A stretch of DNA of 64,000 nucleotides, taken from Streptomyces sp. DH24 (GTDB taxonomy: Bacteria > Actinomycetota > Actinomycetes > Streptomycetales > Streptomycetaceae). Of this stretch, positions 8,741-17,692 are shown piece after piece. The stretch lies in contig NZ_JARVKW010000005.1 in NCBI RefSeq assembly GCF_029813775.1, positions 186,001 through 250,000 of the forward strand, read 5' to 3'. The position numbers and the translations under genes are program-made. Each line of letters starts with the position of its first letter. Positions within the stretch are counted from its first letter, which is position 1. The notes below the pieces were generated by a model. That model did no database searches. It saw nothing but the letters and a program-made list of their open reading frames with translations, and was not told the DNA's origin.

Positions 8741-9330
8741 GGCCGCTCTCCGCGCTTGACCTGCGGCTTCGGCAGCCGGAGCCGGCGCATCTGCAGCGAC
8801 CGCATCAGCGCGTAGGCGACGGCGCCGCGCTTGTTCTCGTCGGGGAAGCGCTCGTTCAGCTGCTTCTTCAGCCGGAAACCGGTGACCACGGAGTCGAGCA
8901 CGATCAGCACGATCACCACGAGCCACAGCAGCAGCGCGACGTTCTGCAGGGAGGCCACGCGCACCATGCTCAGCACGAGGATGACGACGGCCATCGGCAG
9001 GAAGAACTCCGCGATGTTGAACCGGGAGTCGACGAAGTCACGCGCGAAGCGGCGGACCGGGCCCTTGTCGCGGGCCGGCAGGTACCGCTCGTCGCCGCTG
9101 GCCAGCGCCTGGCGCTGACGCTCCAGCGCGGCACGGCGCTCCTCGCGCTGCCGCTTCGCCGCGTCCTTGCGGGACATCGACGTGTTGGCGACGCTGCGGC
9201 GCTGCGACTGGGCCTGGCTGCGCTTGGGCGTGGGGCGGCCCTTGGGGGCCTCCGGATGACGGGGGTTCTTGGAGTCGGTCACCGTCTCGGCGGACGGAGC
9301 CTTCTCTTCCTTGGCACGGCTACGGAACAC
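8737..9330 (-). CDS. DUF3043 membrane protein
   Basis: 197 residues from GTG 9330 (FRSRAKEEKAPSAE follows). The N-terminal 100 residues are basic and Lys/Arg/Gln-rich; two hydrophobic segments (FFLPMAVVILVLSMVRVA and LLLWLVVIVLIVLDSVV) follow, then a basic cytoplasmic tail. TACCCT lies 8 nt before the GTG with no Shine-Dalgarno sequence, which supports a leaderless start there rather than at the ATG 30 nt upstream. Function unknown; it is conserved in actinobacteria and here is divergent from pspA. Confidence 0.85.
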   Translation of the reverse strand: MFRSRAKEEKAPSAETVTDSKNPRHPEAPKGRPTPKRSQAQSQRRSVANTSMSRKDAAKRQREERRAALERQRQALASGDERYLPARDKGPVRRFARDFVDSRFNIAEFFLPMAVVILVLSMVRVASLQNVALLLWLVVIVLIVLDSVVTGFRLKKQLNERFPDENKRGAVAYALMRSLQMRRLRLPKPQVKRGERP

Positions 9331-9377
9331 AAAGCCCAAGGGTACGGGGTGCGGCGGCATGGGCAGCAGCCCGGTGG

Positions 9378-9403
9378 GGAACGATCCCGCAACACCAGTC
9401 GTC
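9378..9403 (+). promoter_or_regulatory. Candidate SigE-type promoter upstream of pspA
   Basis: GGAAC (9378-9382) and CGTC (9400-9403) are 17 nt apart, matching the published pattern of Streptomyces SigE (envelope stress) promoters. Transcription would start about 9410 and leave a leader of about 200 nt before pspA. Confidence 0.45.
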
Positions 9404-9606
9404 TCTTACAGGACAGAAGGGGACGGCACCGGACAGCGAGTACGGGGATCACCTACTCCCTGCGCCGGACCGCGCGAGCAGTCAGTCGTCCTTGGGGATG
9501 AGCGCATCCGTCCCCGAACAGTGCGGTAATGGATGCAGGGCCCGTACTGTGGGTTCTGTCGCAGCAGCTGGAGCCGGAGTCCGTCAGAAGGGGGCGCGCG
9601 AAGCCC

Positions 9607-10404
9607 ATGAGCGGTGTCATGAAGCGTATGGGGATGATCTTCCGCGCGAAGGCGAACAAGGCCCTTGACCGGGCCGAGGACCCGCGCGAGACCCTCGATT
9701 ACTCGTACCAGAAGCAGCTTGAGCTGCTCCAGAAGGTGCGCCGTGGCGTGGCCGACGTGGCCACGTCGCGCAAGCGCCTGGAGCTCCAGCTCAACCAGCT
9801 GCAGTCCCAGTCCTCCAAGCTGGAGGACCAGGGCCGCAAGGCGCTCGCGCTGGGCCGCGAGGACCTGGCCCGCGAGGCGCTCTCCCGCCGCGCCGCCCTC
9901 CAGCAGCAGGTCACGGACCTGGAGACCCAGCACGCCACCCTCCAGGGCGAGGAGGAGAAGCTCACCCTGGCGGCCCAGCGCCTGCAGGCCAAGGTCGACG
10001 CCTTCCGCACGAAGAAGGAGACGATCAAGGCCACCTACACCGCGGCCCAGGCGCAGACCCGGATCGGCGAGGCCTTCTCCGGCATTTCCGAGGAGATGGG
10101 CGACGTCGGCCTGGCGATCCAGCGGGCCGAGGACAAGACCGCGCAGCTCCAGGCGCGGGCCGGCGCGATCGACGAGCTGCTCGCCTCCGGCGCCCTGGAC
10201 GACCAGTCCGGCATGCACAAGGACGACATCCAGGCCGAGCTGGACCGGCTCTCCGGTGGTACGGATGTAGAGCTGGAACTGCAGCGCATGAAGGCGGAGC
10301 TGGCCGGAGGTTCGGCCGACGGACAGCAGGCCATCGAGGGCGGCACGGGCCGGCAGCAGTCCCAGCAGCAGCCGCAGGACACCCCGCGCTTCGACAAGCA
10401 GTAA
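9607..10404 (+). CDS. pspA: Phage shock protein A (PspA/IM30 family)
   Basis: 265 residues from ATG 9607 (MSGVMKRMGMIFRAKANKAL). PspA is a membrane-associated ESCRT-III-like coiled-coil protein that stabilises a damaged cytoplasmic membrane. The N terminus carries the amphipathic membrane helix, then long heptad-rich helices (YQKQLELLQKVRRGVADVA and onward), ending in a Gln/Gly-rich tail. A purine-rich GAAGGGGG lies upstream but at a long spacing. It is followed after 40 nt by a PspA-associated gene, the usual actinobacterial arrangement. A SigE-like promoter lies upstream, consistent with envelope-stress control. Confidence 0.94.
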   Translation: MSGVMKRMGMIFRAKANKALDRAEDPRETLDYSYQKQLELLQKVRRGVADVATSRKRLELQLNQLQSQSSKLEDQGRKALALGREDLAREALSRRAALQQQVTDLETQHATLQGEEEKLTLAAQRLQAKVDAFRTKKETIKATYTAAQAQTRIGEAFSGISEEMGDVGLAIQRAEDKTAQLQARAGAIDELLASGALDDQSGMHKDDIQAELDRLSGGTDVELELQRMKAELAGGSADGQQAIEGGTGRQQSQQQPQDTPRFDKQ

Positions 10405-10444
10405 CCACCACGCAGCGGCCGGGGCCCACGCCGAGGAGGGCGAC

Positions 10445-10729
10445 ATGATCGTACGGATCATGGGGGAGGGACAGGTGAGGCTGGCCGACAGCCACCTCGC
10501 CGAACTCGACAAACTGGACGACGAGCTCCTGGCCGAGATGGAGAACGGCGACGGACCGGGCTTCCGCCGCACGCTCCAGGCCCTCCTCGCCGAGGTCCGC
10601 GCCCTCGGCGAGCCCCTGCCGGACGAGTCCCTGGAGCCCTCCGACCTGATCCTGCCGTCCTCGGACGCGACGCTGGACGAGGTGAGGGAACTGCTCAGCG
10701 ACAACGGCGGCCTGATCCCCGGAGCCTGA
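10445..10729 (+). CDS. pspAA: PspA-associated protein PspAA
   Basis: 94 residues starting MIVRIMGEGQVRLADSHLAE, the characteristic start of the PspAA domain. GGAGG eight bases before the ATG supports the start. Rest of the protein is acidic and helical (LDKLDDELLAEMENGDG) and ends PGA. It probably interacts with PspA at the membrane; genomic linkage of the two is the main functional evidence. It shares the pspA transcript. Confidence 0.85.
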   Translation: MIVRIMGEGQVRLADSHLAELDKLDDELLAEMENGDGPGFRRTLQALLAEVRALGEPLPDESLEPSDLILPSSDATLDEVRELLSDNGGLIPGA

Positions 10730-10827
10730 GCGGGCCGGTCGGGGCCGAAGGTGGCCCGGGGCGCGGCCCGGCCCGGTCGCGCCGACGCCGGCCACGAAAC
10801 GGCCGCGGGTCCGTACAGTTGGCAGGC

Positions 10828-12057
10828 GTGACCTCCCTCGACCGCGCCAGACGCCGGCTCAAGGCCCACCCCATGGCGCTCGACGCGGCCATCGCGGCCG
10901 GCGTGCTCGCATGCATGGTCGCCGGATCGTTCGTCGAGCCGCACCACGGCAACCGCATCACCTGGGGCGTACGCACCCCGGACGCGCTGAGCCTGGTGCT
11001 CATGACCCTGTGCGCCGCCGCGCTCGTCCTGCGCCGCCGGGTCCCGAGAACGGTGCTCGCCGTCACCGGCACCCTGTCCCTCGTCGAGTTCGTCACCGGC
11101 GACCCCCGCGCCCCCGTCGCCATGTCCGCCGTCATCGCCCTCTACACGGTGGCCGCCTCCACCGACCGCCCCACCGCCTGGCGCATCGGCCTGCTCACCA
11201 TGTCCGTGCTGACCGGCGTCGCCATGATCGCCGGCCCGCTGCCCTGGTACGCGCAGGAGAACCTGGGCATCTTCGCCTGGACCGGCATGGCCGCGGCCGC
11301 CGGCGACGCCATCCGCAGCCGCCGCGCCTTCGTCCAGGCCGTGCAGGAACGCGCCGAACGCGCCGAACGCACCCGCGAGGAGGAGGCCCGCCGGCGCGTC
11401 GCCGAGGAGCGGCTGCGCATCGCACGGGACCTGCACGACGTCGTCGCCCACCACATCGCCCTGGTCAACGTGCAGGCCGGCGTCGCCGCGCACGTCATGG
11501 ACAAGCGGCCCGACCAGGCCAAGGAGGCCCTCGCGCACGTACGGGAGGCCAGCCGGTCGGCGCTCAACGAACTGCGCGCCACCGTCGGCCTGCTGCGCCA
11601 GTCCGGCGACCCGGAGGCCCCCACCGAACCGGCGCCGGGCCTGGACCGCCTGGACGAACTCGTCGGCACCTTCCGCAGCGCCGGACTGCACGTCGAGGTC
11701 GCCCGCGCCGACCAGGGCAGCACCCCGCCCGCCGCCGTCGACCTGGCCGCGTACCGGATCATCCAGGAGGCCCTCACCAACGTGCAGAAGCACGCGGGTA
11801 CCGAGGCGAGGGCGGAGGTCAGCGTCGTACGCGTGGGACCCCACATCGAGATCACCGTCCTGGACGACGGGACCGGCGAGGCCGAGCGCCCGGTGTCCGG
11901 CGGCGGGCACGGGCTGCTCGGCATGCGGGAGCGCGTCACCGCCCTGCGCGGCACCCTCACCACCGGTCCCCGCTTCGGGGGCGGCTTCCGCGTCCATGCG
12001 ATCCTGCCGCTCAAGGCCCGCACGCCCGCCACACCAGAGACCGAACCGTCCACGTGA
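10828..12057 (+). CDS. Membrane sensor histidine kinase, HisKA_3 (NarL partner) type
   Basis: 409 residues from GTG 10828. TACAGT lies 8 nt before this codon and there is no Shine-Dalgarno sequence, so the transcript is probably leaderless. About five membrane segments occupy residues 15-160, followed by a coiled coil rich in Glu/Arg. Phospho-acceptor His203 sits in RIARDLHDVVAHH. The ATPase domain shows YRIIQEALTNVQKHA (N box), VLDDGTGE and GHGLLGMRERV. It is 52 nt upstream of its response regulator and close to an RND pump, which is a plausible target. Confidence 0.93.
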   Translation: MTSLDRARRRLKAHPMALDAAIAAGVLACMVAGSFVEPHHGNRITWGVRTPDALSLVLMTLCAAALVLRRRVPRTVLAVTGTLSLVEFVTGDPRAPVAMSAVIALYTVAASTDRPTAWRIGLLTMSVLTGVAMIAGPLPWYAQENLGIFAWTGMAAAAGDAIRSRRAFVQAVQERAERAERTREEEARRRVAEERLRIARDLHDVVAHHIALVNVQAGVAAHVMDKRPDQAKEALAHVREASRSALNELRATVGLLRQSGDPEAPTEPAPGLDRLDELVGTFRSAGLHVEVARADQGSTPPAAVDLAAYRIIQEALTNVQKHAGTEARAEVSVVRVGPHIEITVLDDGTGEAERPVSGGGHGLLGMRERVTALRGTLTTGPRFGGGFRVHAILPLKARTPATPETEPST

Positions 12058-12109
12058 CACCGGCCGCACGACAGCGTCCACGTGGCCGCCGCACCCGGGG
12101 GGACCCCGC

Positions 12110-12790
12110 ATGACCATCCGTGTCCTGCTCGCCGACGACCAGGCACTGCTGCGCAGCGCGTTCCGGGTCCTCGTCGACTCCGAGCCCGACATGGAGGTGG
12201 TCGGGGAGGCGTCCGACGGCGCCGAGGCCGTGCGGCTGGCGAAGGAGCGGCAGGCCGACGTCGTGCTGATGGACATCCGGATGCCCGGCACCGACGGCCT
12301 CGCCGCCACCCGCCTGATCAGCGCCGACCCCTCCCTCGCTCAGGTCCGCGTGGTCATACTGACCACCTTCGAGGTGGACGACTACGTGGTGCAGTCGCTG
12401 CGCGCGGGCGCCTCCGGCTTCCTCGGCAAGGGCTCCGAGCCCGACGAGCTGCTGAACGCGATCCGCGTCGCGGCGGGCGGCGAGGCGCTGCTGTCGCCGA
12501 CCGCGACGAAGGGCCTGATCGCCCGCTTCCTCGCCCAGCGGGACACCGACGACGAACGGGACCCGGCCCGCGCCGAGCGACTGGACGCGCTGACGGTGCG
12601 GGAGCGCGAGGTGCTGGTGCAGGTCGCGGGCGGCCACTCCAACGACGAGATCGCCGAGCGCCTGGAGGTCAGCCCGCTCACGGTCAAGACGCACGTCAAC
12701 CGGGCCATGGCCAAGCTCGGCGCCCGCGACCGGGCCCAACTCGTGGTGATGGCGTACGAGTCCGGGCTGGTACGTCCAAGGGTGGACTGA
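12110..12790 (+). CDS. LuxR/NarL-family response regulator
   Basis: 226 residues from ATG 12110 (MTIRVLLADDQALLRSAFRV), preceded by a G-rich ribosome binding region. The receiver has the acidic pair in LLADDQ, phospho-acceptor Asp55 in VVLMDIRMPGTDG and the conserved switch Thr in ILTTFEVDDY. The C-terminal LuxR helix-turn-helix is seen as LTVREREVLVQVAGGHSNDE and SPLTVKTHVNRAMAKLG. Cognate kinase is immediately upstream. Likely controls the RND efflux gene 187 nt downstream. Confidence 0.94.
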   Translation: MTIRVLLADDQALLRSAFRVLVDSEPDMEVVGEASDGAEAVRLAKERQADVVLMDIRMPGTDGLAATRLISADPSLAQVRVVILTTFEVDDYVVQSLRAGASGFLGKGSEPDELLNAIRVAAGGEALLSPTATKGLIARFLAQRDTDDERDPARAERLDALTVREREVLVQVAGGHSNDEIAERLEVSPLTVKTHVNRAMAKLGARDRAQLVVMAYESGLVRPRVD

Positions 12791-12914
12791 GCCCGGCACG
12801 GCCCTACTGCGCCCGCAGTACGGGCCGCCCGGGAAATGGACCAGAGGGCTACGACCGGGCCGCCTTCCGTGGCCCAGGGTGTAGGAGGCGGGCACGGCAT
12901 GCCCGCGCCTTCGT

Positions 12915-12941
12915 GCTTCTGCCGGCTCCGATCCCAGAAGC
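12915..12941 (+). promoter_or_regulatory. Inverted repeat upstream of the RND efflux gene, candidate operator
   Basis: GCTTCTG (12915-12921) and CAGAAGC (12935-12941) are perfect inverted arms 13 nt apart, 37-63 nt before the efflux start. The right arm overlaps the smaller palindrome GAAGCGCTTC. The spacing fits a dimeric LuxR-type regulator, but no binding evidence exists. Confidence 0.4.
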
Positions 12942-12977
12942 GCTTCGCCGTTTTCCACGGAAGAGGGACCCTCACCC

Positions 12978-15900
12978 ATGTCCTGGCTGTCGAGATTCAG
13001 CCTCGCCCAACGGGCCCTGATAGGCCTCATGTCGATCGTCGCGCTCGTCTTCGGGGCGATCGCGATCCCGCAGCTGAAGCAGCAACTCCTGCCCACCATC
13101 GAACTGCCCATGGTGTCGGTGCTCGCCCCCTACCGGGGCGCCTCCCCCGACGTCGTCGAGAAGCAGGTCGTCGAGCCCATCGAGGACAACCTCGAAGCCG
13201 TCGACGGCATCACCGGCGTCACCTCCACGGCCAGTGAGGGCAACGCCGTCATCATGGCGTCCTTCGACTACGGCAACGACACCAAGCAACTCGTCGCCGA
13301 CGTCCAGCAGGCCGTCAACCGGGCCCGGGTGATGCTTCCCGACGACGTGGAACCGCAGGTCGTCGCCGGCTCCACGGACGACATCCCGACCGTCGTCCTC
13401 GCCGTCACCTCCGACAAGGACCAGCAGGCCCTGGCCGACCAGCTCGACCGGACCGTCGTGCCGGACCTGAAGGGCATCGACGGCGTCGGCCAGGTCACGG
13501 TCGACGGCGTCCGCGACGTCGAGATCACCGTCACGCCCGACGACGCGAAACTCGCCAGGGCCGGCCTGACCACGCAGGCCCTCGCGCAGGCCCTCCAGGC
13601 GGGCGGCGCGACCGTCCCGGCCGGCTCCTTCGACGAGGACGGTGCCAACCGCACCGTCCAGGTGGGCGGCGGCTTCACCTCGGTCAAGCAGATCAAGGAC
13701 CTGACGGTCCGGGGCGAGGGCAGGAAGCCGGTGCGCCTCGGCGACGTCGCCACCGTCGCGCAGGAGGAGGCCGGGGCCGACTCCATCGCCCGCACCAACG
13801 GCCGCCCCAGCCTCGCCGTCGCCCTCACCATGGACCACGACGGCAGCGCGGTCGCCGTCTCCGAGGCCGTCCAGGACATGCTCCCCGAGCTGCGCGCCGA
13901 CCTCGGTGCGGGCGCCACGCTCACCGTGGTCAGCGACCAGGGCCCGGCCGTGTCCAAGTCCATCGAGGGCCTGACCACCGAGGGCGGGCTCGGCCTGCTC
14001 TTCGCCGTCCTCGTCATCCTGGTCTTCCTCGCGTCGATCCGCTCGACGCTCGTGACGGCGGTGAGCATCCCGCTGTCCGTCGTGCTCGCCCTGATCGTGC
14101 TGTGGACGCGGGACCTGTCCCTCAACATGCTCACGCTGGGCGCGCTGACCATCGCGGTCGGCCGCGTCGTCGACGACTCCATCGTCGTCCTGGAGAACAT
14201 CAAGCGGCACCTCGGCTACGGCGAGGCGCGCCAGGAGGCCATCCTCAAGGCGGTCCGCGAGGTCGCGGGCGCGGTCACCTCCTCCACGCTCACCACGGTC
14301 GCCGTGTTCCTGCCGATCGGCCTGGTCGGCGGCATGGTGGGCGAGCTGTTCGGCTCGTTCAGCCTGACGGTGACGGCCGCCCTGCTGGCGTCCCTCCTCG
14401 TCTCCCTGACGGTCGTGCCGGTCCTGTCGTACTGGTTCCTGCGCCCGCCGAAGGGCACCCCCGAGGACGCCGGCGAGGCGCGCCGGCTCGCGGAGGAGAA
14501 GGAGGCCAGGAGCCGCCTGCAGCGGATCTACGTCCCCGTCCTGCGTTTCGCCACCCGCCGCCGGCTCACCAGCGTGCTGCTCGCGGCCGTGGTCCTCATC
14601 GGCACGTTCGGCATGGCGCCGCTGCTGAAGACGAACTTCTTCGACCAGGGCGAGCAGCAAGTCCTCAGCGTCAAGCAGGAGTTGGAGCCCGGCACCAGCC
14701 TCGCGGCGACCGACGCGGCGGCCCGCGAGGTGGAGAAGATGCTCGCCGGCGTGGACGGCGTCAAGGACTACCAGGTGACCGTCGGCTCGTCCGGCTTCAT
14801 GGCGGCCTTCGGCGGCGGCACCGACACCAACCAGGCCTCGTACCAGGTGATGCTGGAGGACTCCGCGTCCTTCGAGGACGTACGCGACGACATCGAGGCC
14901 GGGCTGAAGAGGCTCGACGGCGCCGGCACCACCAGGGTCGCCGCCGGTGACGGCTTCGGCAGCCAGGACCTGAGCGTCGTCGTGAAGGCGGCCGACGCCG
15001 AGGTGCTGCGCCGGGCGGCCGACCAGGTCCGCGACACGGTGGCCGGCCTGGACGACGTCACGGACGTCACCAGCGACCTGTCGCAGAGCGTGCCGCGCAT
15101 CTCGGTGCGGGCCAACGAGAAGGCCGCGGCGGCCGGTGTGGACCAGCAGACCCTGGGCGCGGCCGTCGCCAACGCCGTACGCGGCACCACGGCCGGCAAG
15201 GCGGTCCTGGACGACACCGAGCGCGACATCGTCATCCGCTCGGCGAAGCCGGCCAGGACGCTGGAGGAGCTGAAGAAGCTGCCGCTCGGCCCGGTGAAGC
15301 TCGGCGACGTCGCCACCGTGCGGCTGGTGGACGGCCCGGTCTCCATGACCCGCATCGACGGGCAGCGCGCGGCGACGATCACCGCGCGGCCGACCGCCGA
15401 CAACACGGGCGCGGTCAGCGGCGAACTCCAGTCGGAGATCGACGCGTTGAAGCTCCCGGCGGGCGCCACGGCGGAGATCGGCGGTGTCTCGCAGGACCAG
15501 GACGAGGCGTTCGCGAACCTCGGCCTCGCCATGCTGGCGGCCATCGCGATCGTGTTCATGCTGCTGGTCGGCACGTTCCGCTCGCTCGCGCAGCCGCTGA
15601 TCCTGCTGGTGTCCATCCCGTTCGCGGCGACCGGCGCGATCGGCCTGCTGGTCGCCACGGGCACCCCGATGGGCGTCCCGGCGATGATCGGCATGCTGAT
15701 GCTGATCGGCATCGTGGTGACGAACGCGATCGTCCTGATCGACCTGATCAACCAGTACCGCAAGCAGGGCTACGGCGTCGTCGAGGCGGTCGTCGAGGGC
15801 GGCCGGCACCGGCTGCGGCCCATCCTGATGACGGCGCTGGCGACGATCTTCGCGCTGCTGCCCATGGCGCTGGGCGTCACGGGCGAGGGCGGCTTCATCG

Positions 15901-16085
15901 CGCAGCCGCTCGCGGTGGTCGTGATCGGCGGCCTGATCACGTCGACGCTGCTGACCCTGCTGCTGGTGCCGACGCTGTACGCGATGCTGGAGCTGCGCAA
16001 GGAGCGCAGGCTCCGCAAGCGGCAGGCCGAGCGGGACAAGCGCGCGGACGCGGAAGAGGCCGCGCCCGAGCCGGCCGGGGTGTAG
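12978..16085 (+). CDS. RND-family (HAE1/AcrB-like) efflux permease
   Basis: 1035 residues, full length for AcrB-type pumps. ATG 12978 is preceded by GGAAGAGGGA. It has the usual 12-helix plan with two large periplasmic-type loops: TM1 ALIGLMSIVALVFGAIAIP, docking loop with PYRGASPDVVEKQVVEPIE, TM4 proton-relay segment LGALTIAVGRVVDDSIVVLE with two acidic residues, and the second half LMLIGIVVTNAIVLIDLIN. It would export drugs or lipids using the proton gradient. No membrane-fusion partner gene is adjacent, as is usual in Gram-positive bacteria. The tail after the last helix is charged (RKERRLRKRQAERDKRAD). Confidence 0.94.
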   Translation: MSWLSRFSLAQRALIGLMSIVALVFGAIAIPQLKQQLLPTIELPMVSVLAPYRGASPDVVEKQVVEPIEDNLEAVDGITGVTSTASEGNAVIMASFDYGNDTKQLVADVQQAVNRARVMLPDDVEPQVVAGSTDDIPTVVLAVTSDKDQQALADQLDRTVVPDLKGIDGVGQVTVDGVRDVEITVTPDDAKLARAGLTTQALAQALQAGGATVPAGSFDEDGANRTVQVGGGFTSVKQIKDLTVRGEGRKPVRLGDVATVAQEEAGADSIARTNGRPSLAVALTMDHDGSAVAVSEAVQDMLPELRADLGAGATLTVVSDQGPAVSKSIEGLTTEGGLGLLFAVLVILVFLASIRSTLVTAVSIPLSVVLALIVLWTRDLSLNMLTLGALTIAVGRVVDDSIVVLENIKRHLGYGEARQEAILKAVREVAGAVTSSTLTTVAVFLPIGLVGGMVGELFGSFSLTVTAALLASLLVSLTVVPVLSYWFLRPPKGTPEDAGEARRLAEEKEARSRLQRIYVPVLRFATRRRLTSVLLAAVVLIGTFGMAPLLKTNFFDQGEQQVLSVKQELEPGTSLAATDAAAREVEKMLAGVDGVKDYQVTVGSSGFMAAFGGGTDTNQASYQVMLEDSASFEDVRDDIEAGLKRLDGAGTTRVAAGDGFGSQDLSVVVKAADAEVLRRAADQVRDTVAGLDDVTDVTSDLSQSVPRISVRANEKAAAAGVDQQTLGAAVANAVRGTTAGKAVLDDTERDIVIRSAKPARTLEELKKLPLGPVKLGDVATVRLVDGPVSMTRIDGQRAATITARPTADNTGAVSGELQSEIDALKLPAGATAEIGGVSQDQDEAFANLGLAMLAAIAIVFMLLVGTFRSLAQPLILLVSIPFAATGAIGLLVATGTPMGVPAMIGMLMLIGIVVTNAIVLIDLINQYRKQGYGVVEAVVEGGRHRLRPILMTALATIFALLPMALGVTGEGGFIAQPLAVVVIGGLITSTLLTLLLVPTLYAMLELRKERRLRKRQAERDKRADAEEAAPEPAGV

Positions 16086-16143
16086 GTGCCGCGCCCACCG
16101 CGCGGTGCGGCTCGGGCCCGGCACCGTCCGTGGCTCATGAGTG

Positions 16144-16192
16144 AAGGGCCCCGCCCCCGGGATGCCGTGAGGCACTCGGGGGCGGGGCCCTT
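16144..16192. terminator. Intrinsic terminator between the RND gene and nadA
   Basis: 16-bp perfect arms (16144-16159 and 16177-16192), with a nested TGCC/GGCA stem in the loop and a TTTT run on the + strand and AA on the other arm. It can stop both convergent transcripts. Confidence 0.9.
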
Positions 16193-16233
16193 TTCCGGCC
16201 GGCCCGCGCGGGCAGTCGGGCGGGGACGAACCG

Positions 16234-17418
16234 TTACGGCAGCGCCAGCATCCGCTCCAGCGCCAGCTTCGCGAACGCCTCCGTCTCCTTGTCCACCTCG
16301 ATGCGGTTGACCAGCTTGCCGTCGGCGAGGGACTCCAGCGCCCACACCAGGTGCGGCAGGTCGATGCGGTTCATCGTGGAGCAGAAGCAGACCGTCTTGT
16401 CGAGGAACACGATCTCCTTGCCCTCGGAGGCGAAGCGGTTCGCCAGCCTGCGGACCAGGTTCAGCTCCGTGCCGATGGCCCACTTGGAGCCGGCCGGGGC
16501 CGCCTCCAGCGTCTTGATGATGTACTCGGTCGAGCCGACGTGGTCCGCCGCCGCGACGACCTCGTGCTTGCACTCGGGGTGCACCAGGACGTTGACGCCC
16601 GGGATGCGCTCGCGCACGTCGTTCACCGAGTCCAGGCTGAAGCGGCCGTGCACCGAGCAGTGGCCGCGCCACAGGATCATCCTCGCGCCGCGCAGCTCGT
16701 CGGCGGTCAGCCCGCCGTTGGGCTTGTGCGGGTTGTAGACGACGCAGTCCTCCAGGGACATGCCCATGTCGCGGACGGCGGTGTTGCGGCCGAGGTGCTG
16801 GTCCGGCAGGAACAGGACCTTCTCGCCCTGTTCGAAGGCCCACTCCAGGGCCCGCCGGGCGTTGGACGAGGTGCAGATCGTGCCGCCGTGCTTGCCCGTG
16901 AACGCCTTGATGTCCGCGGACGAGTTCATGTACGAGACGGGCACGACCCGCTCGGCCACGCCCGCCTCGGTCAGCACGTCCCAGCACTCGGCGACCTGCT
17001 CGGCCGTCGCCATGTCGGCCATCGAGCAGCCGGCGGCGAGGTCGGGCAGCACGACCTTCTGGTCGTCGGACGTCAGGATGTCCGCGGACTCCGCCATGAA
17101 GTGCACGCCGCAGAACACGATGTACTCCGCCTCCGGGCGCGCGGCGGCGTCCCGGGCCAGCTTGAAGGAGTCGCCCGTGACGTCGGCGAACTGGATGACC
17201 TCGTCGCGCTGGTAGTGGTGGCCGAGCACGAAGACCTTGTCGCCCAGCCGCTCCTTGGCCGCGCGGGCGCGCTCCACCAGGTCCGGGTCGGACGGCGAGG
17301 GCAGGTCGCCGGGACACTCCACGCCGCGCTCGCTCCTCGGGTCGGCCTCGCGGCCGAGGAGCAGCAGGGCGAGGGGCGTCGGCTGGACGTCGAGCTCCTG
17401 GGGCTGGGCGGTGGTCAC
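16234..17418 (-). CDS. nadA: Quinolinate synthase NadA
   Basis: 394 residues from GTG 17418 (TTAQPQELDVQ follows), chosen over a GTG three codons upstream because GAAAGGG lies eight bases before it. NadA condenses iminoaspartate with dihydroxyacetone phosphate to quinolinate, using a 4Fe-4S cluster. Motifs visible: VFVLGHHYQRDEVIQFAD, FCGVHFMAE (cluster Cys), GCSMADM, SYMNSSADIKA, VHPECKHEV (Cys) and TVCFCSTMNR (Cys). nadB and nadC are not in the window. The promoter region has an unusual set of inverted repeats. Confidence 0.97.
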   Translation of the reverse strand: MTTAQPQELDVQPTPLALLLLGREADPRSERGVECPGDLPSPSDPDLVERARAAKERLGDKVFVLGHHYQRDEVIQFADVTGDSFKLARDAAARPEAEYIVFCGVHFMAESADILTSDDQKVVLPDLAAGCSMADMATAEQVAECWDVLTEAGVAERVVPVSYMNSSADIKAFTGKHGGTICTSSNARRALEWAFEQGEKVLFLPDQHLGRNTAVRDMGMSLEDCVVYNPHKPNGGLTADELRGARMILWRGHCSVHGRFSLDSVNDVRERIPGVNVLVHPECKHEVVAAADHVGSTEYIIKTLEAAPAGSKWAIGTELNLVRRLANRFASEGKEIVFLDKTVCFCSTMNRIDLPHLVWALESLADGKLVNRIEVDKETEAFAKLALERMLALP

Positions 17419-17510
17419 GACACGCACCCTTTCTGTTCTGCGGCTCGCCGGGGCCGGAAGACCGGCCCCGGCGGGACATGCGGGACACCGATACGACTTT
17501 TCGTCGGATT

Positions 17511-17575
17511 GACGCTATTTATCATAACCGCTTCACGTCAGTTTGACGATGGCCATAGCGTCTGTGTGACGTGAA
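17511..17575 (-). promoter_or_regulatory. Interleaved inverted repeats over the nadA promoter
   Basis: GACGCTAT (17511-17518) pairs with ATAGCGTC (17555-17562). TTCACGTCA (17532-17540) pairs with TGACGTGAA (17567-17575). The two pairs are interleaved, not nested. A -10 TATGAT (17526-17521, - strand) lies between the first two arms, so the outermost arm covers the transcription start of nadA. This looks like paired operators of a NAD-responsive regulator; the regulator is not identified. Confidence 0.5.
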
Positions 17576-17692
17576 TCCCGGCGGGCGCCGATTCATTCCC
17601 CGAAGAGGCGTTTTCCGCGTCCCCCGGCGTGTGCGAGCATGAAGACGGAGCCGAAAAGACACGCCCGGCCCGGAATGAATCCGCGGCCCCGC

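Noticed and set aside
12972-16175. Very long open frames opposite the RND gene and other genes (for example antisense across 12972-16175 and 3834-7829)
   Set aside because: In DNA with extreme GC at third codon positions stops are rare in shadow frames; these translations are Arg/Pro/Ala/Gly-rich, match no family and lack starts or ribosome binding sites.
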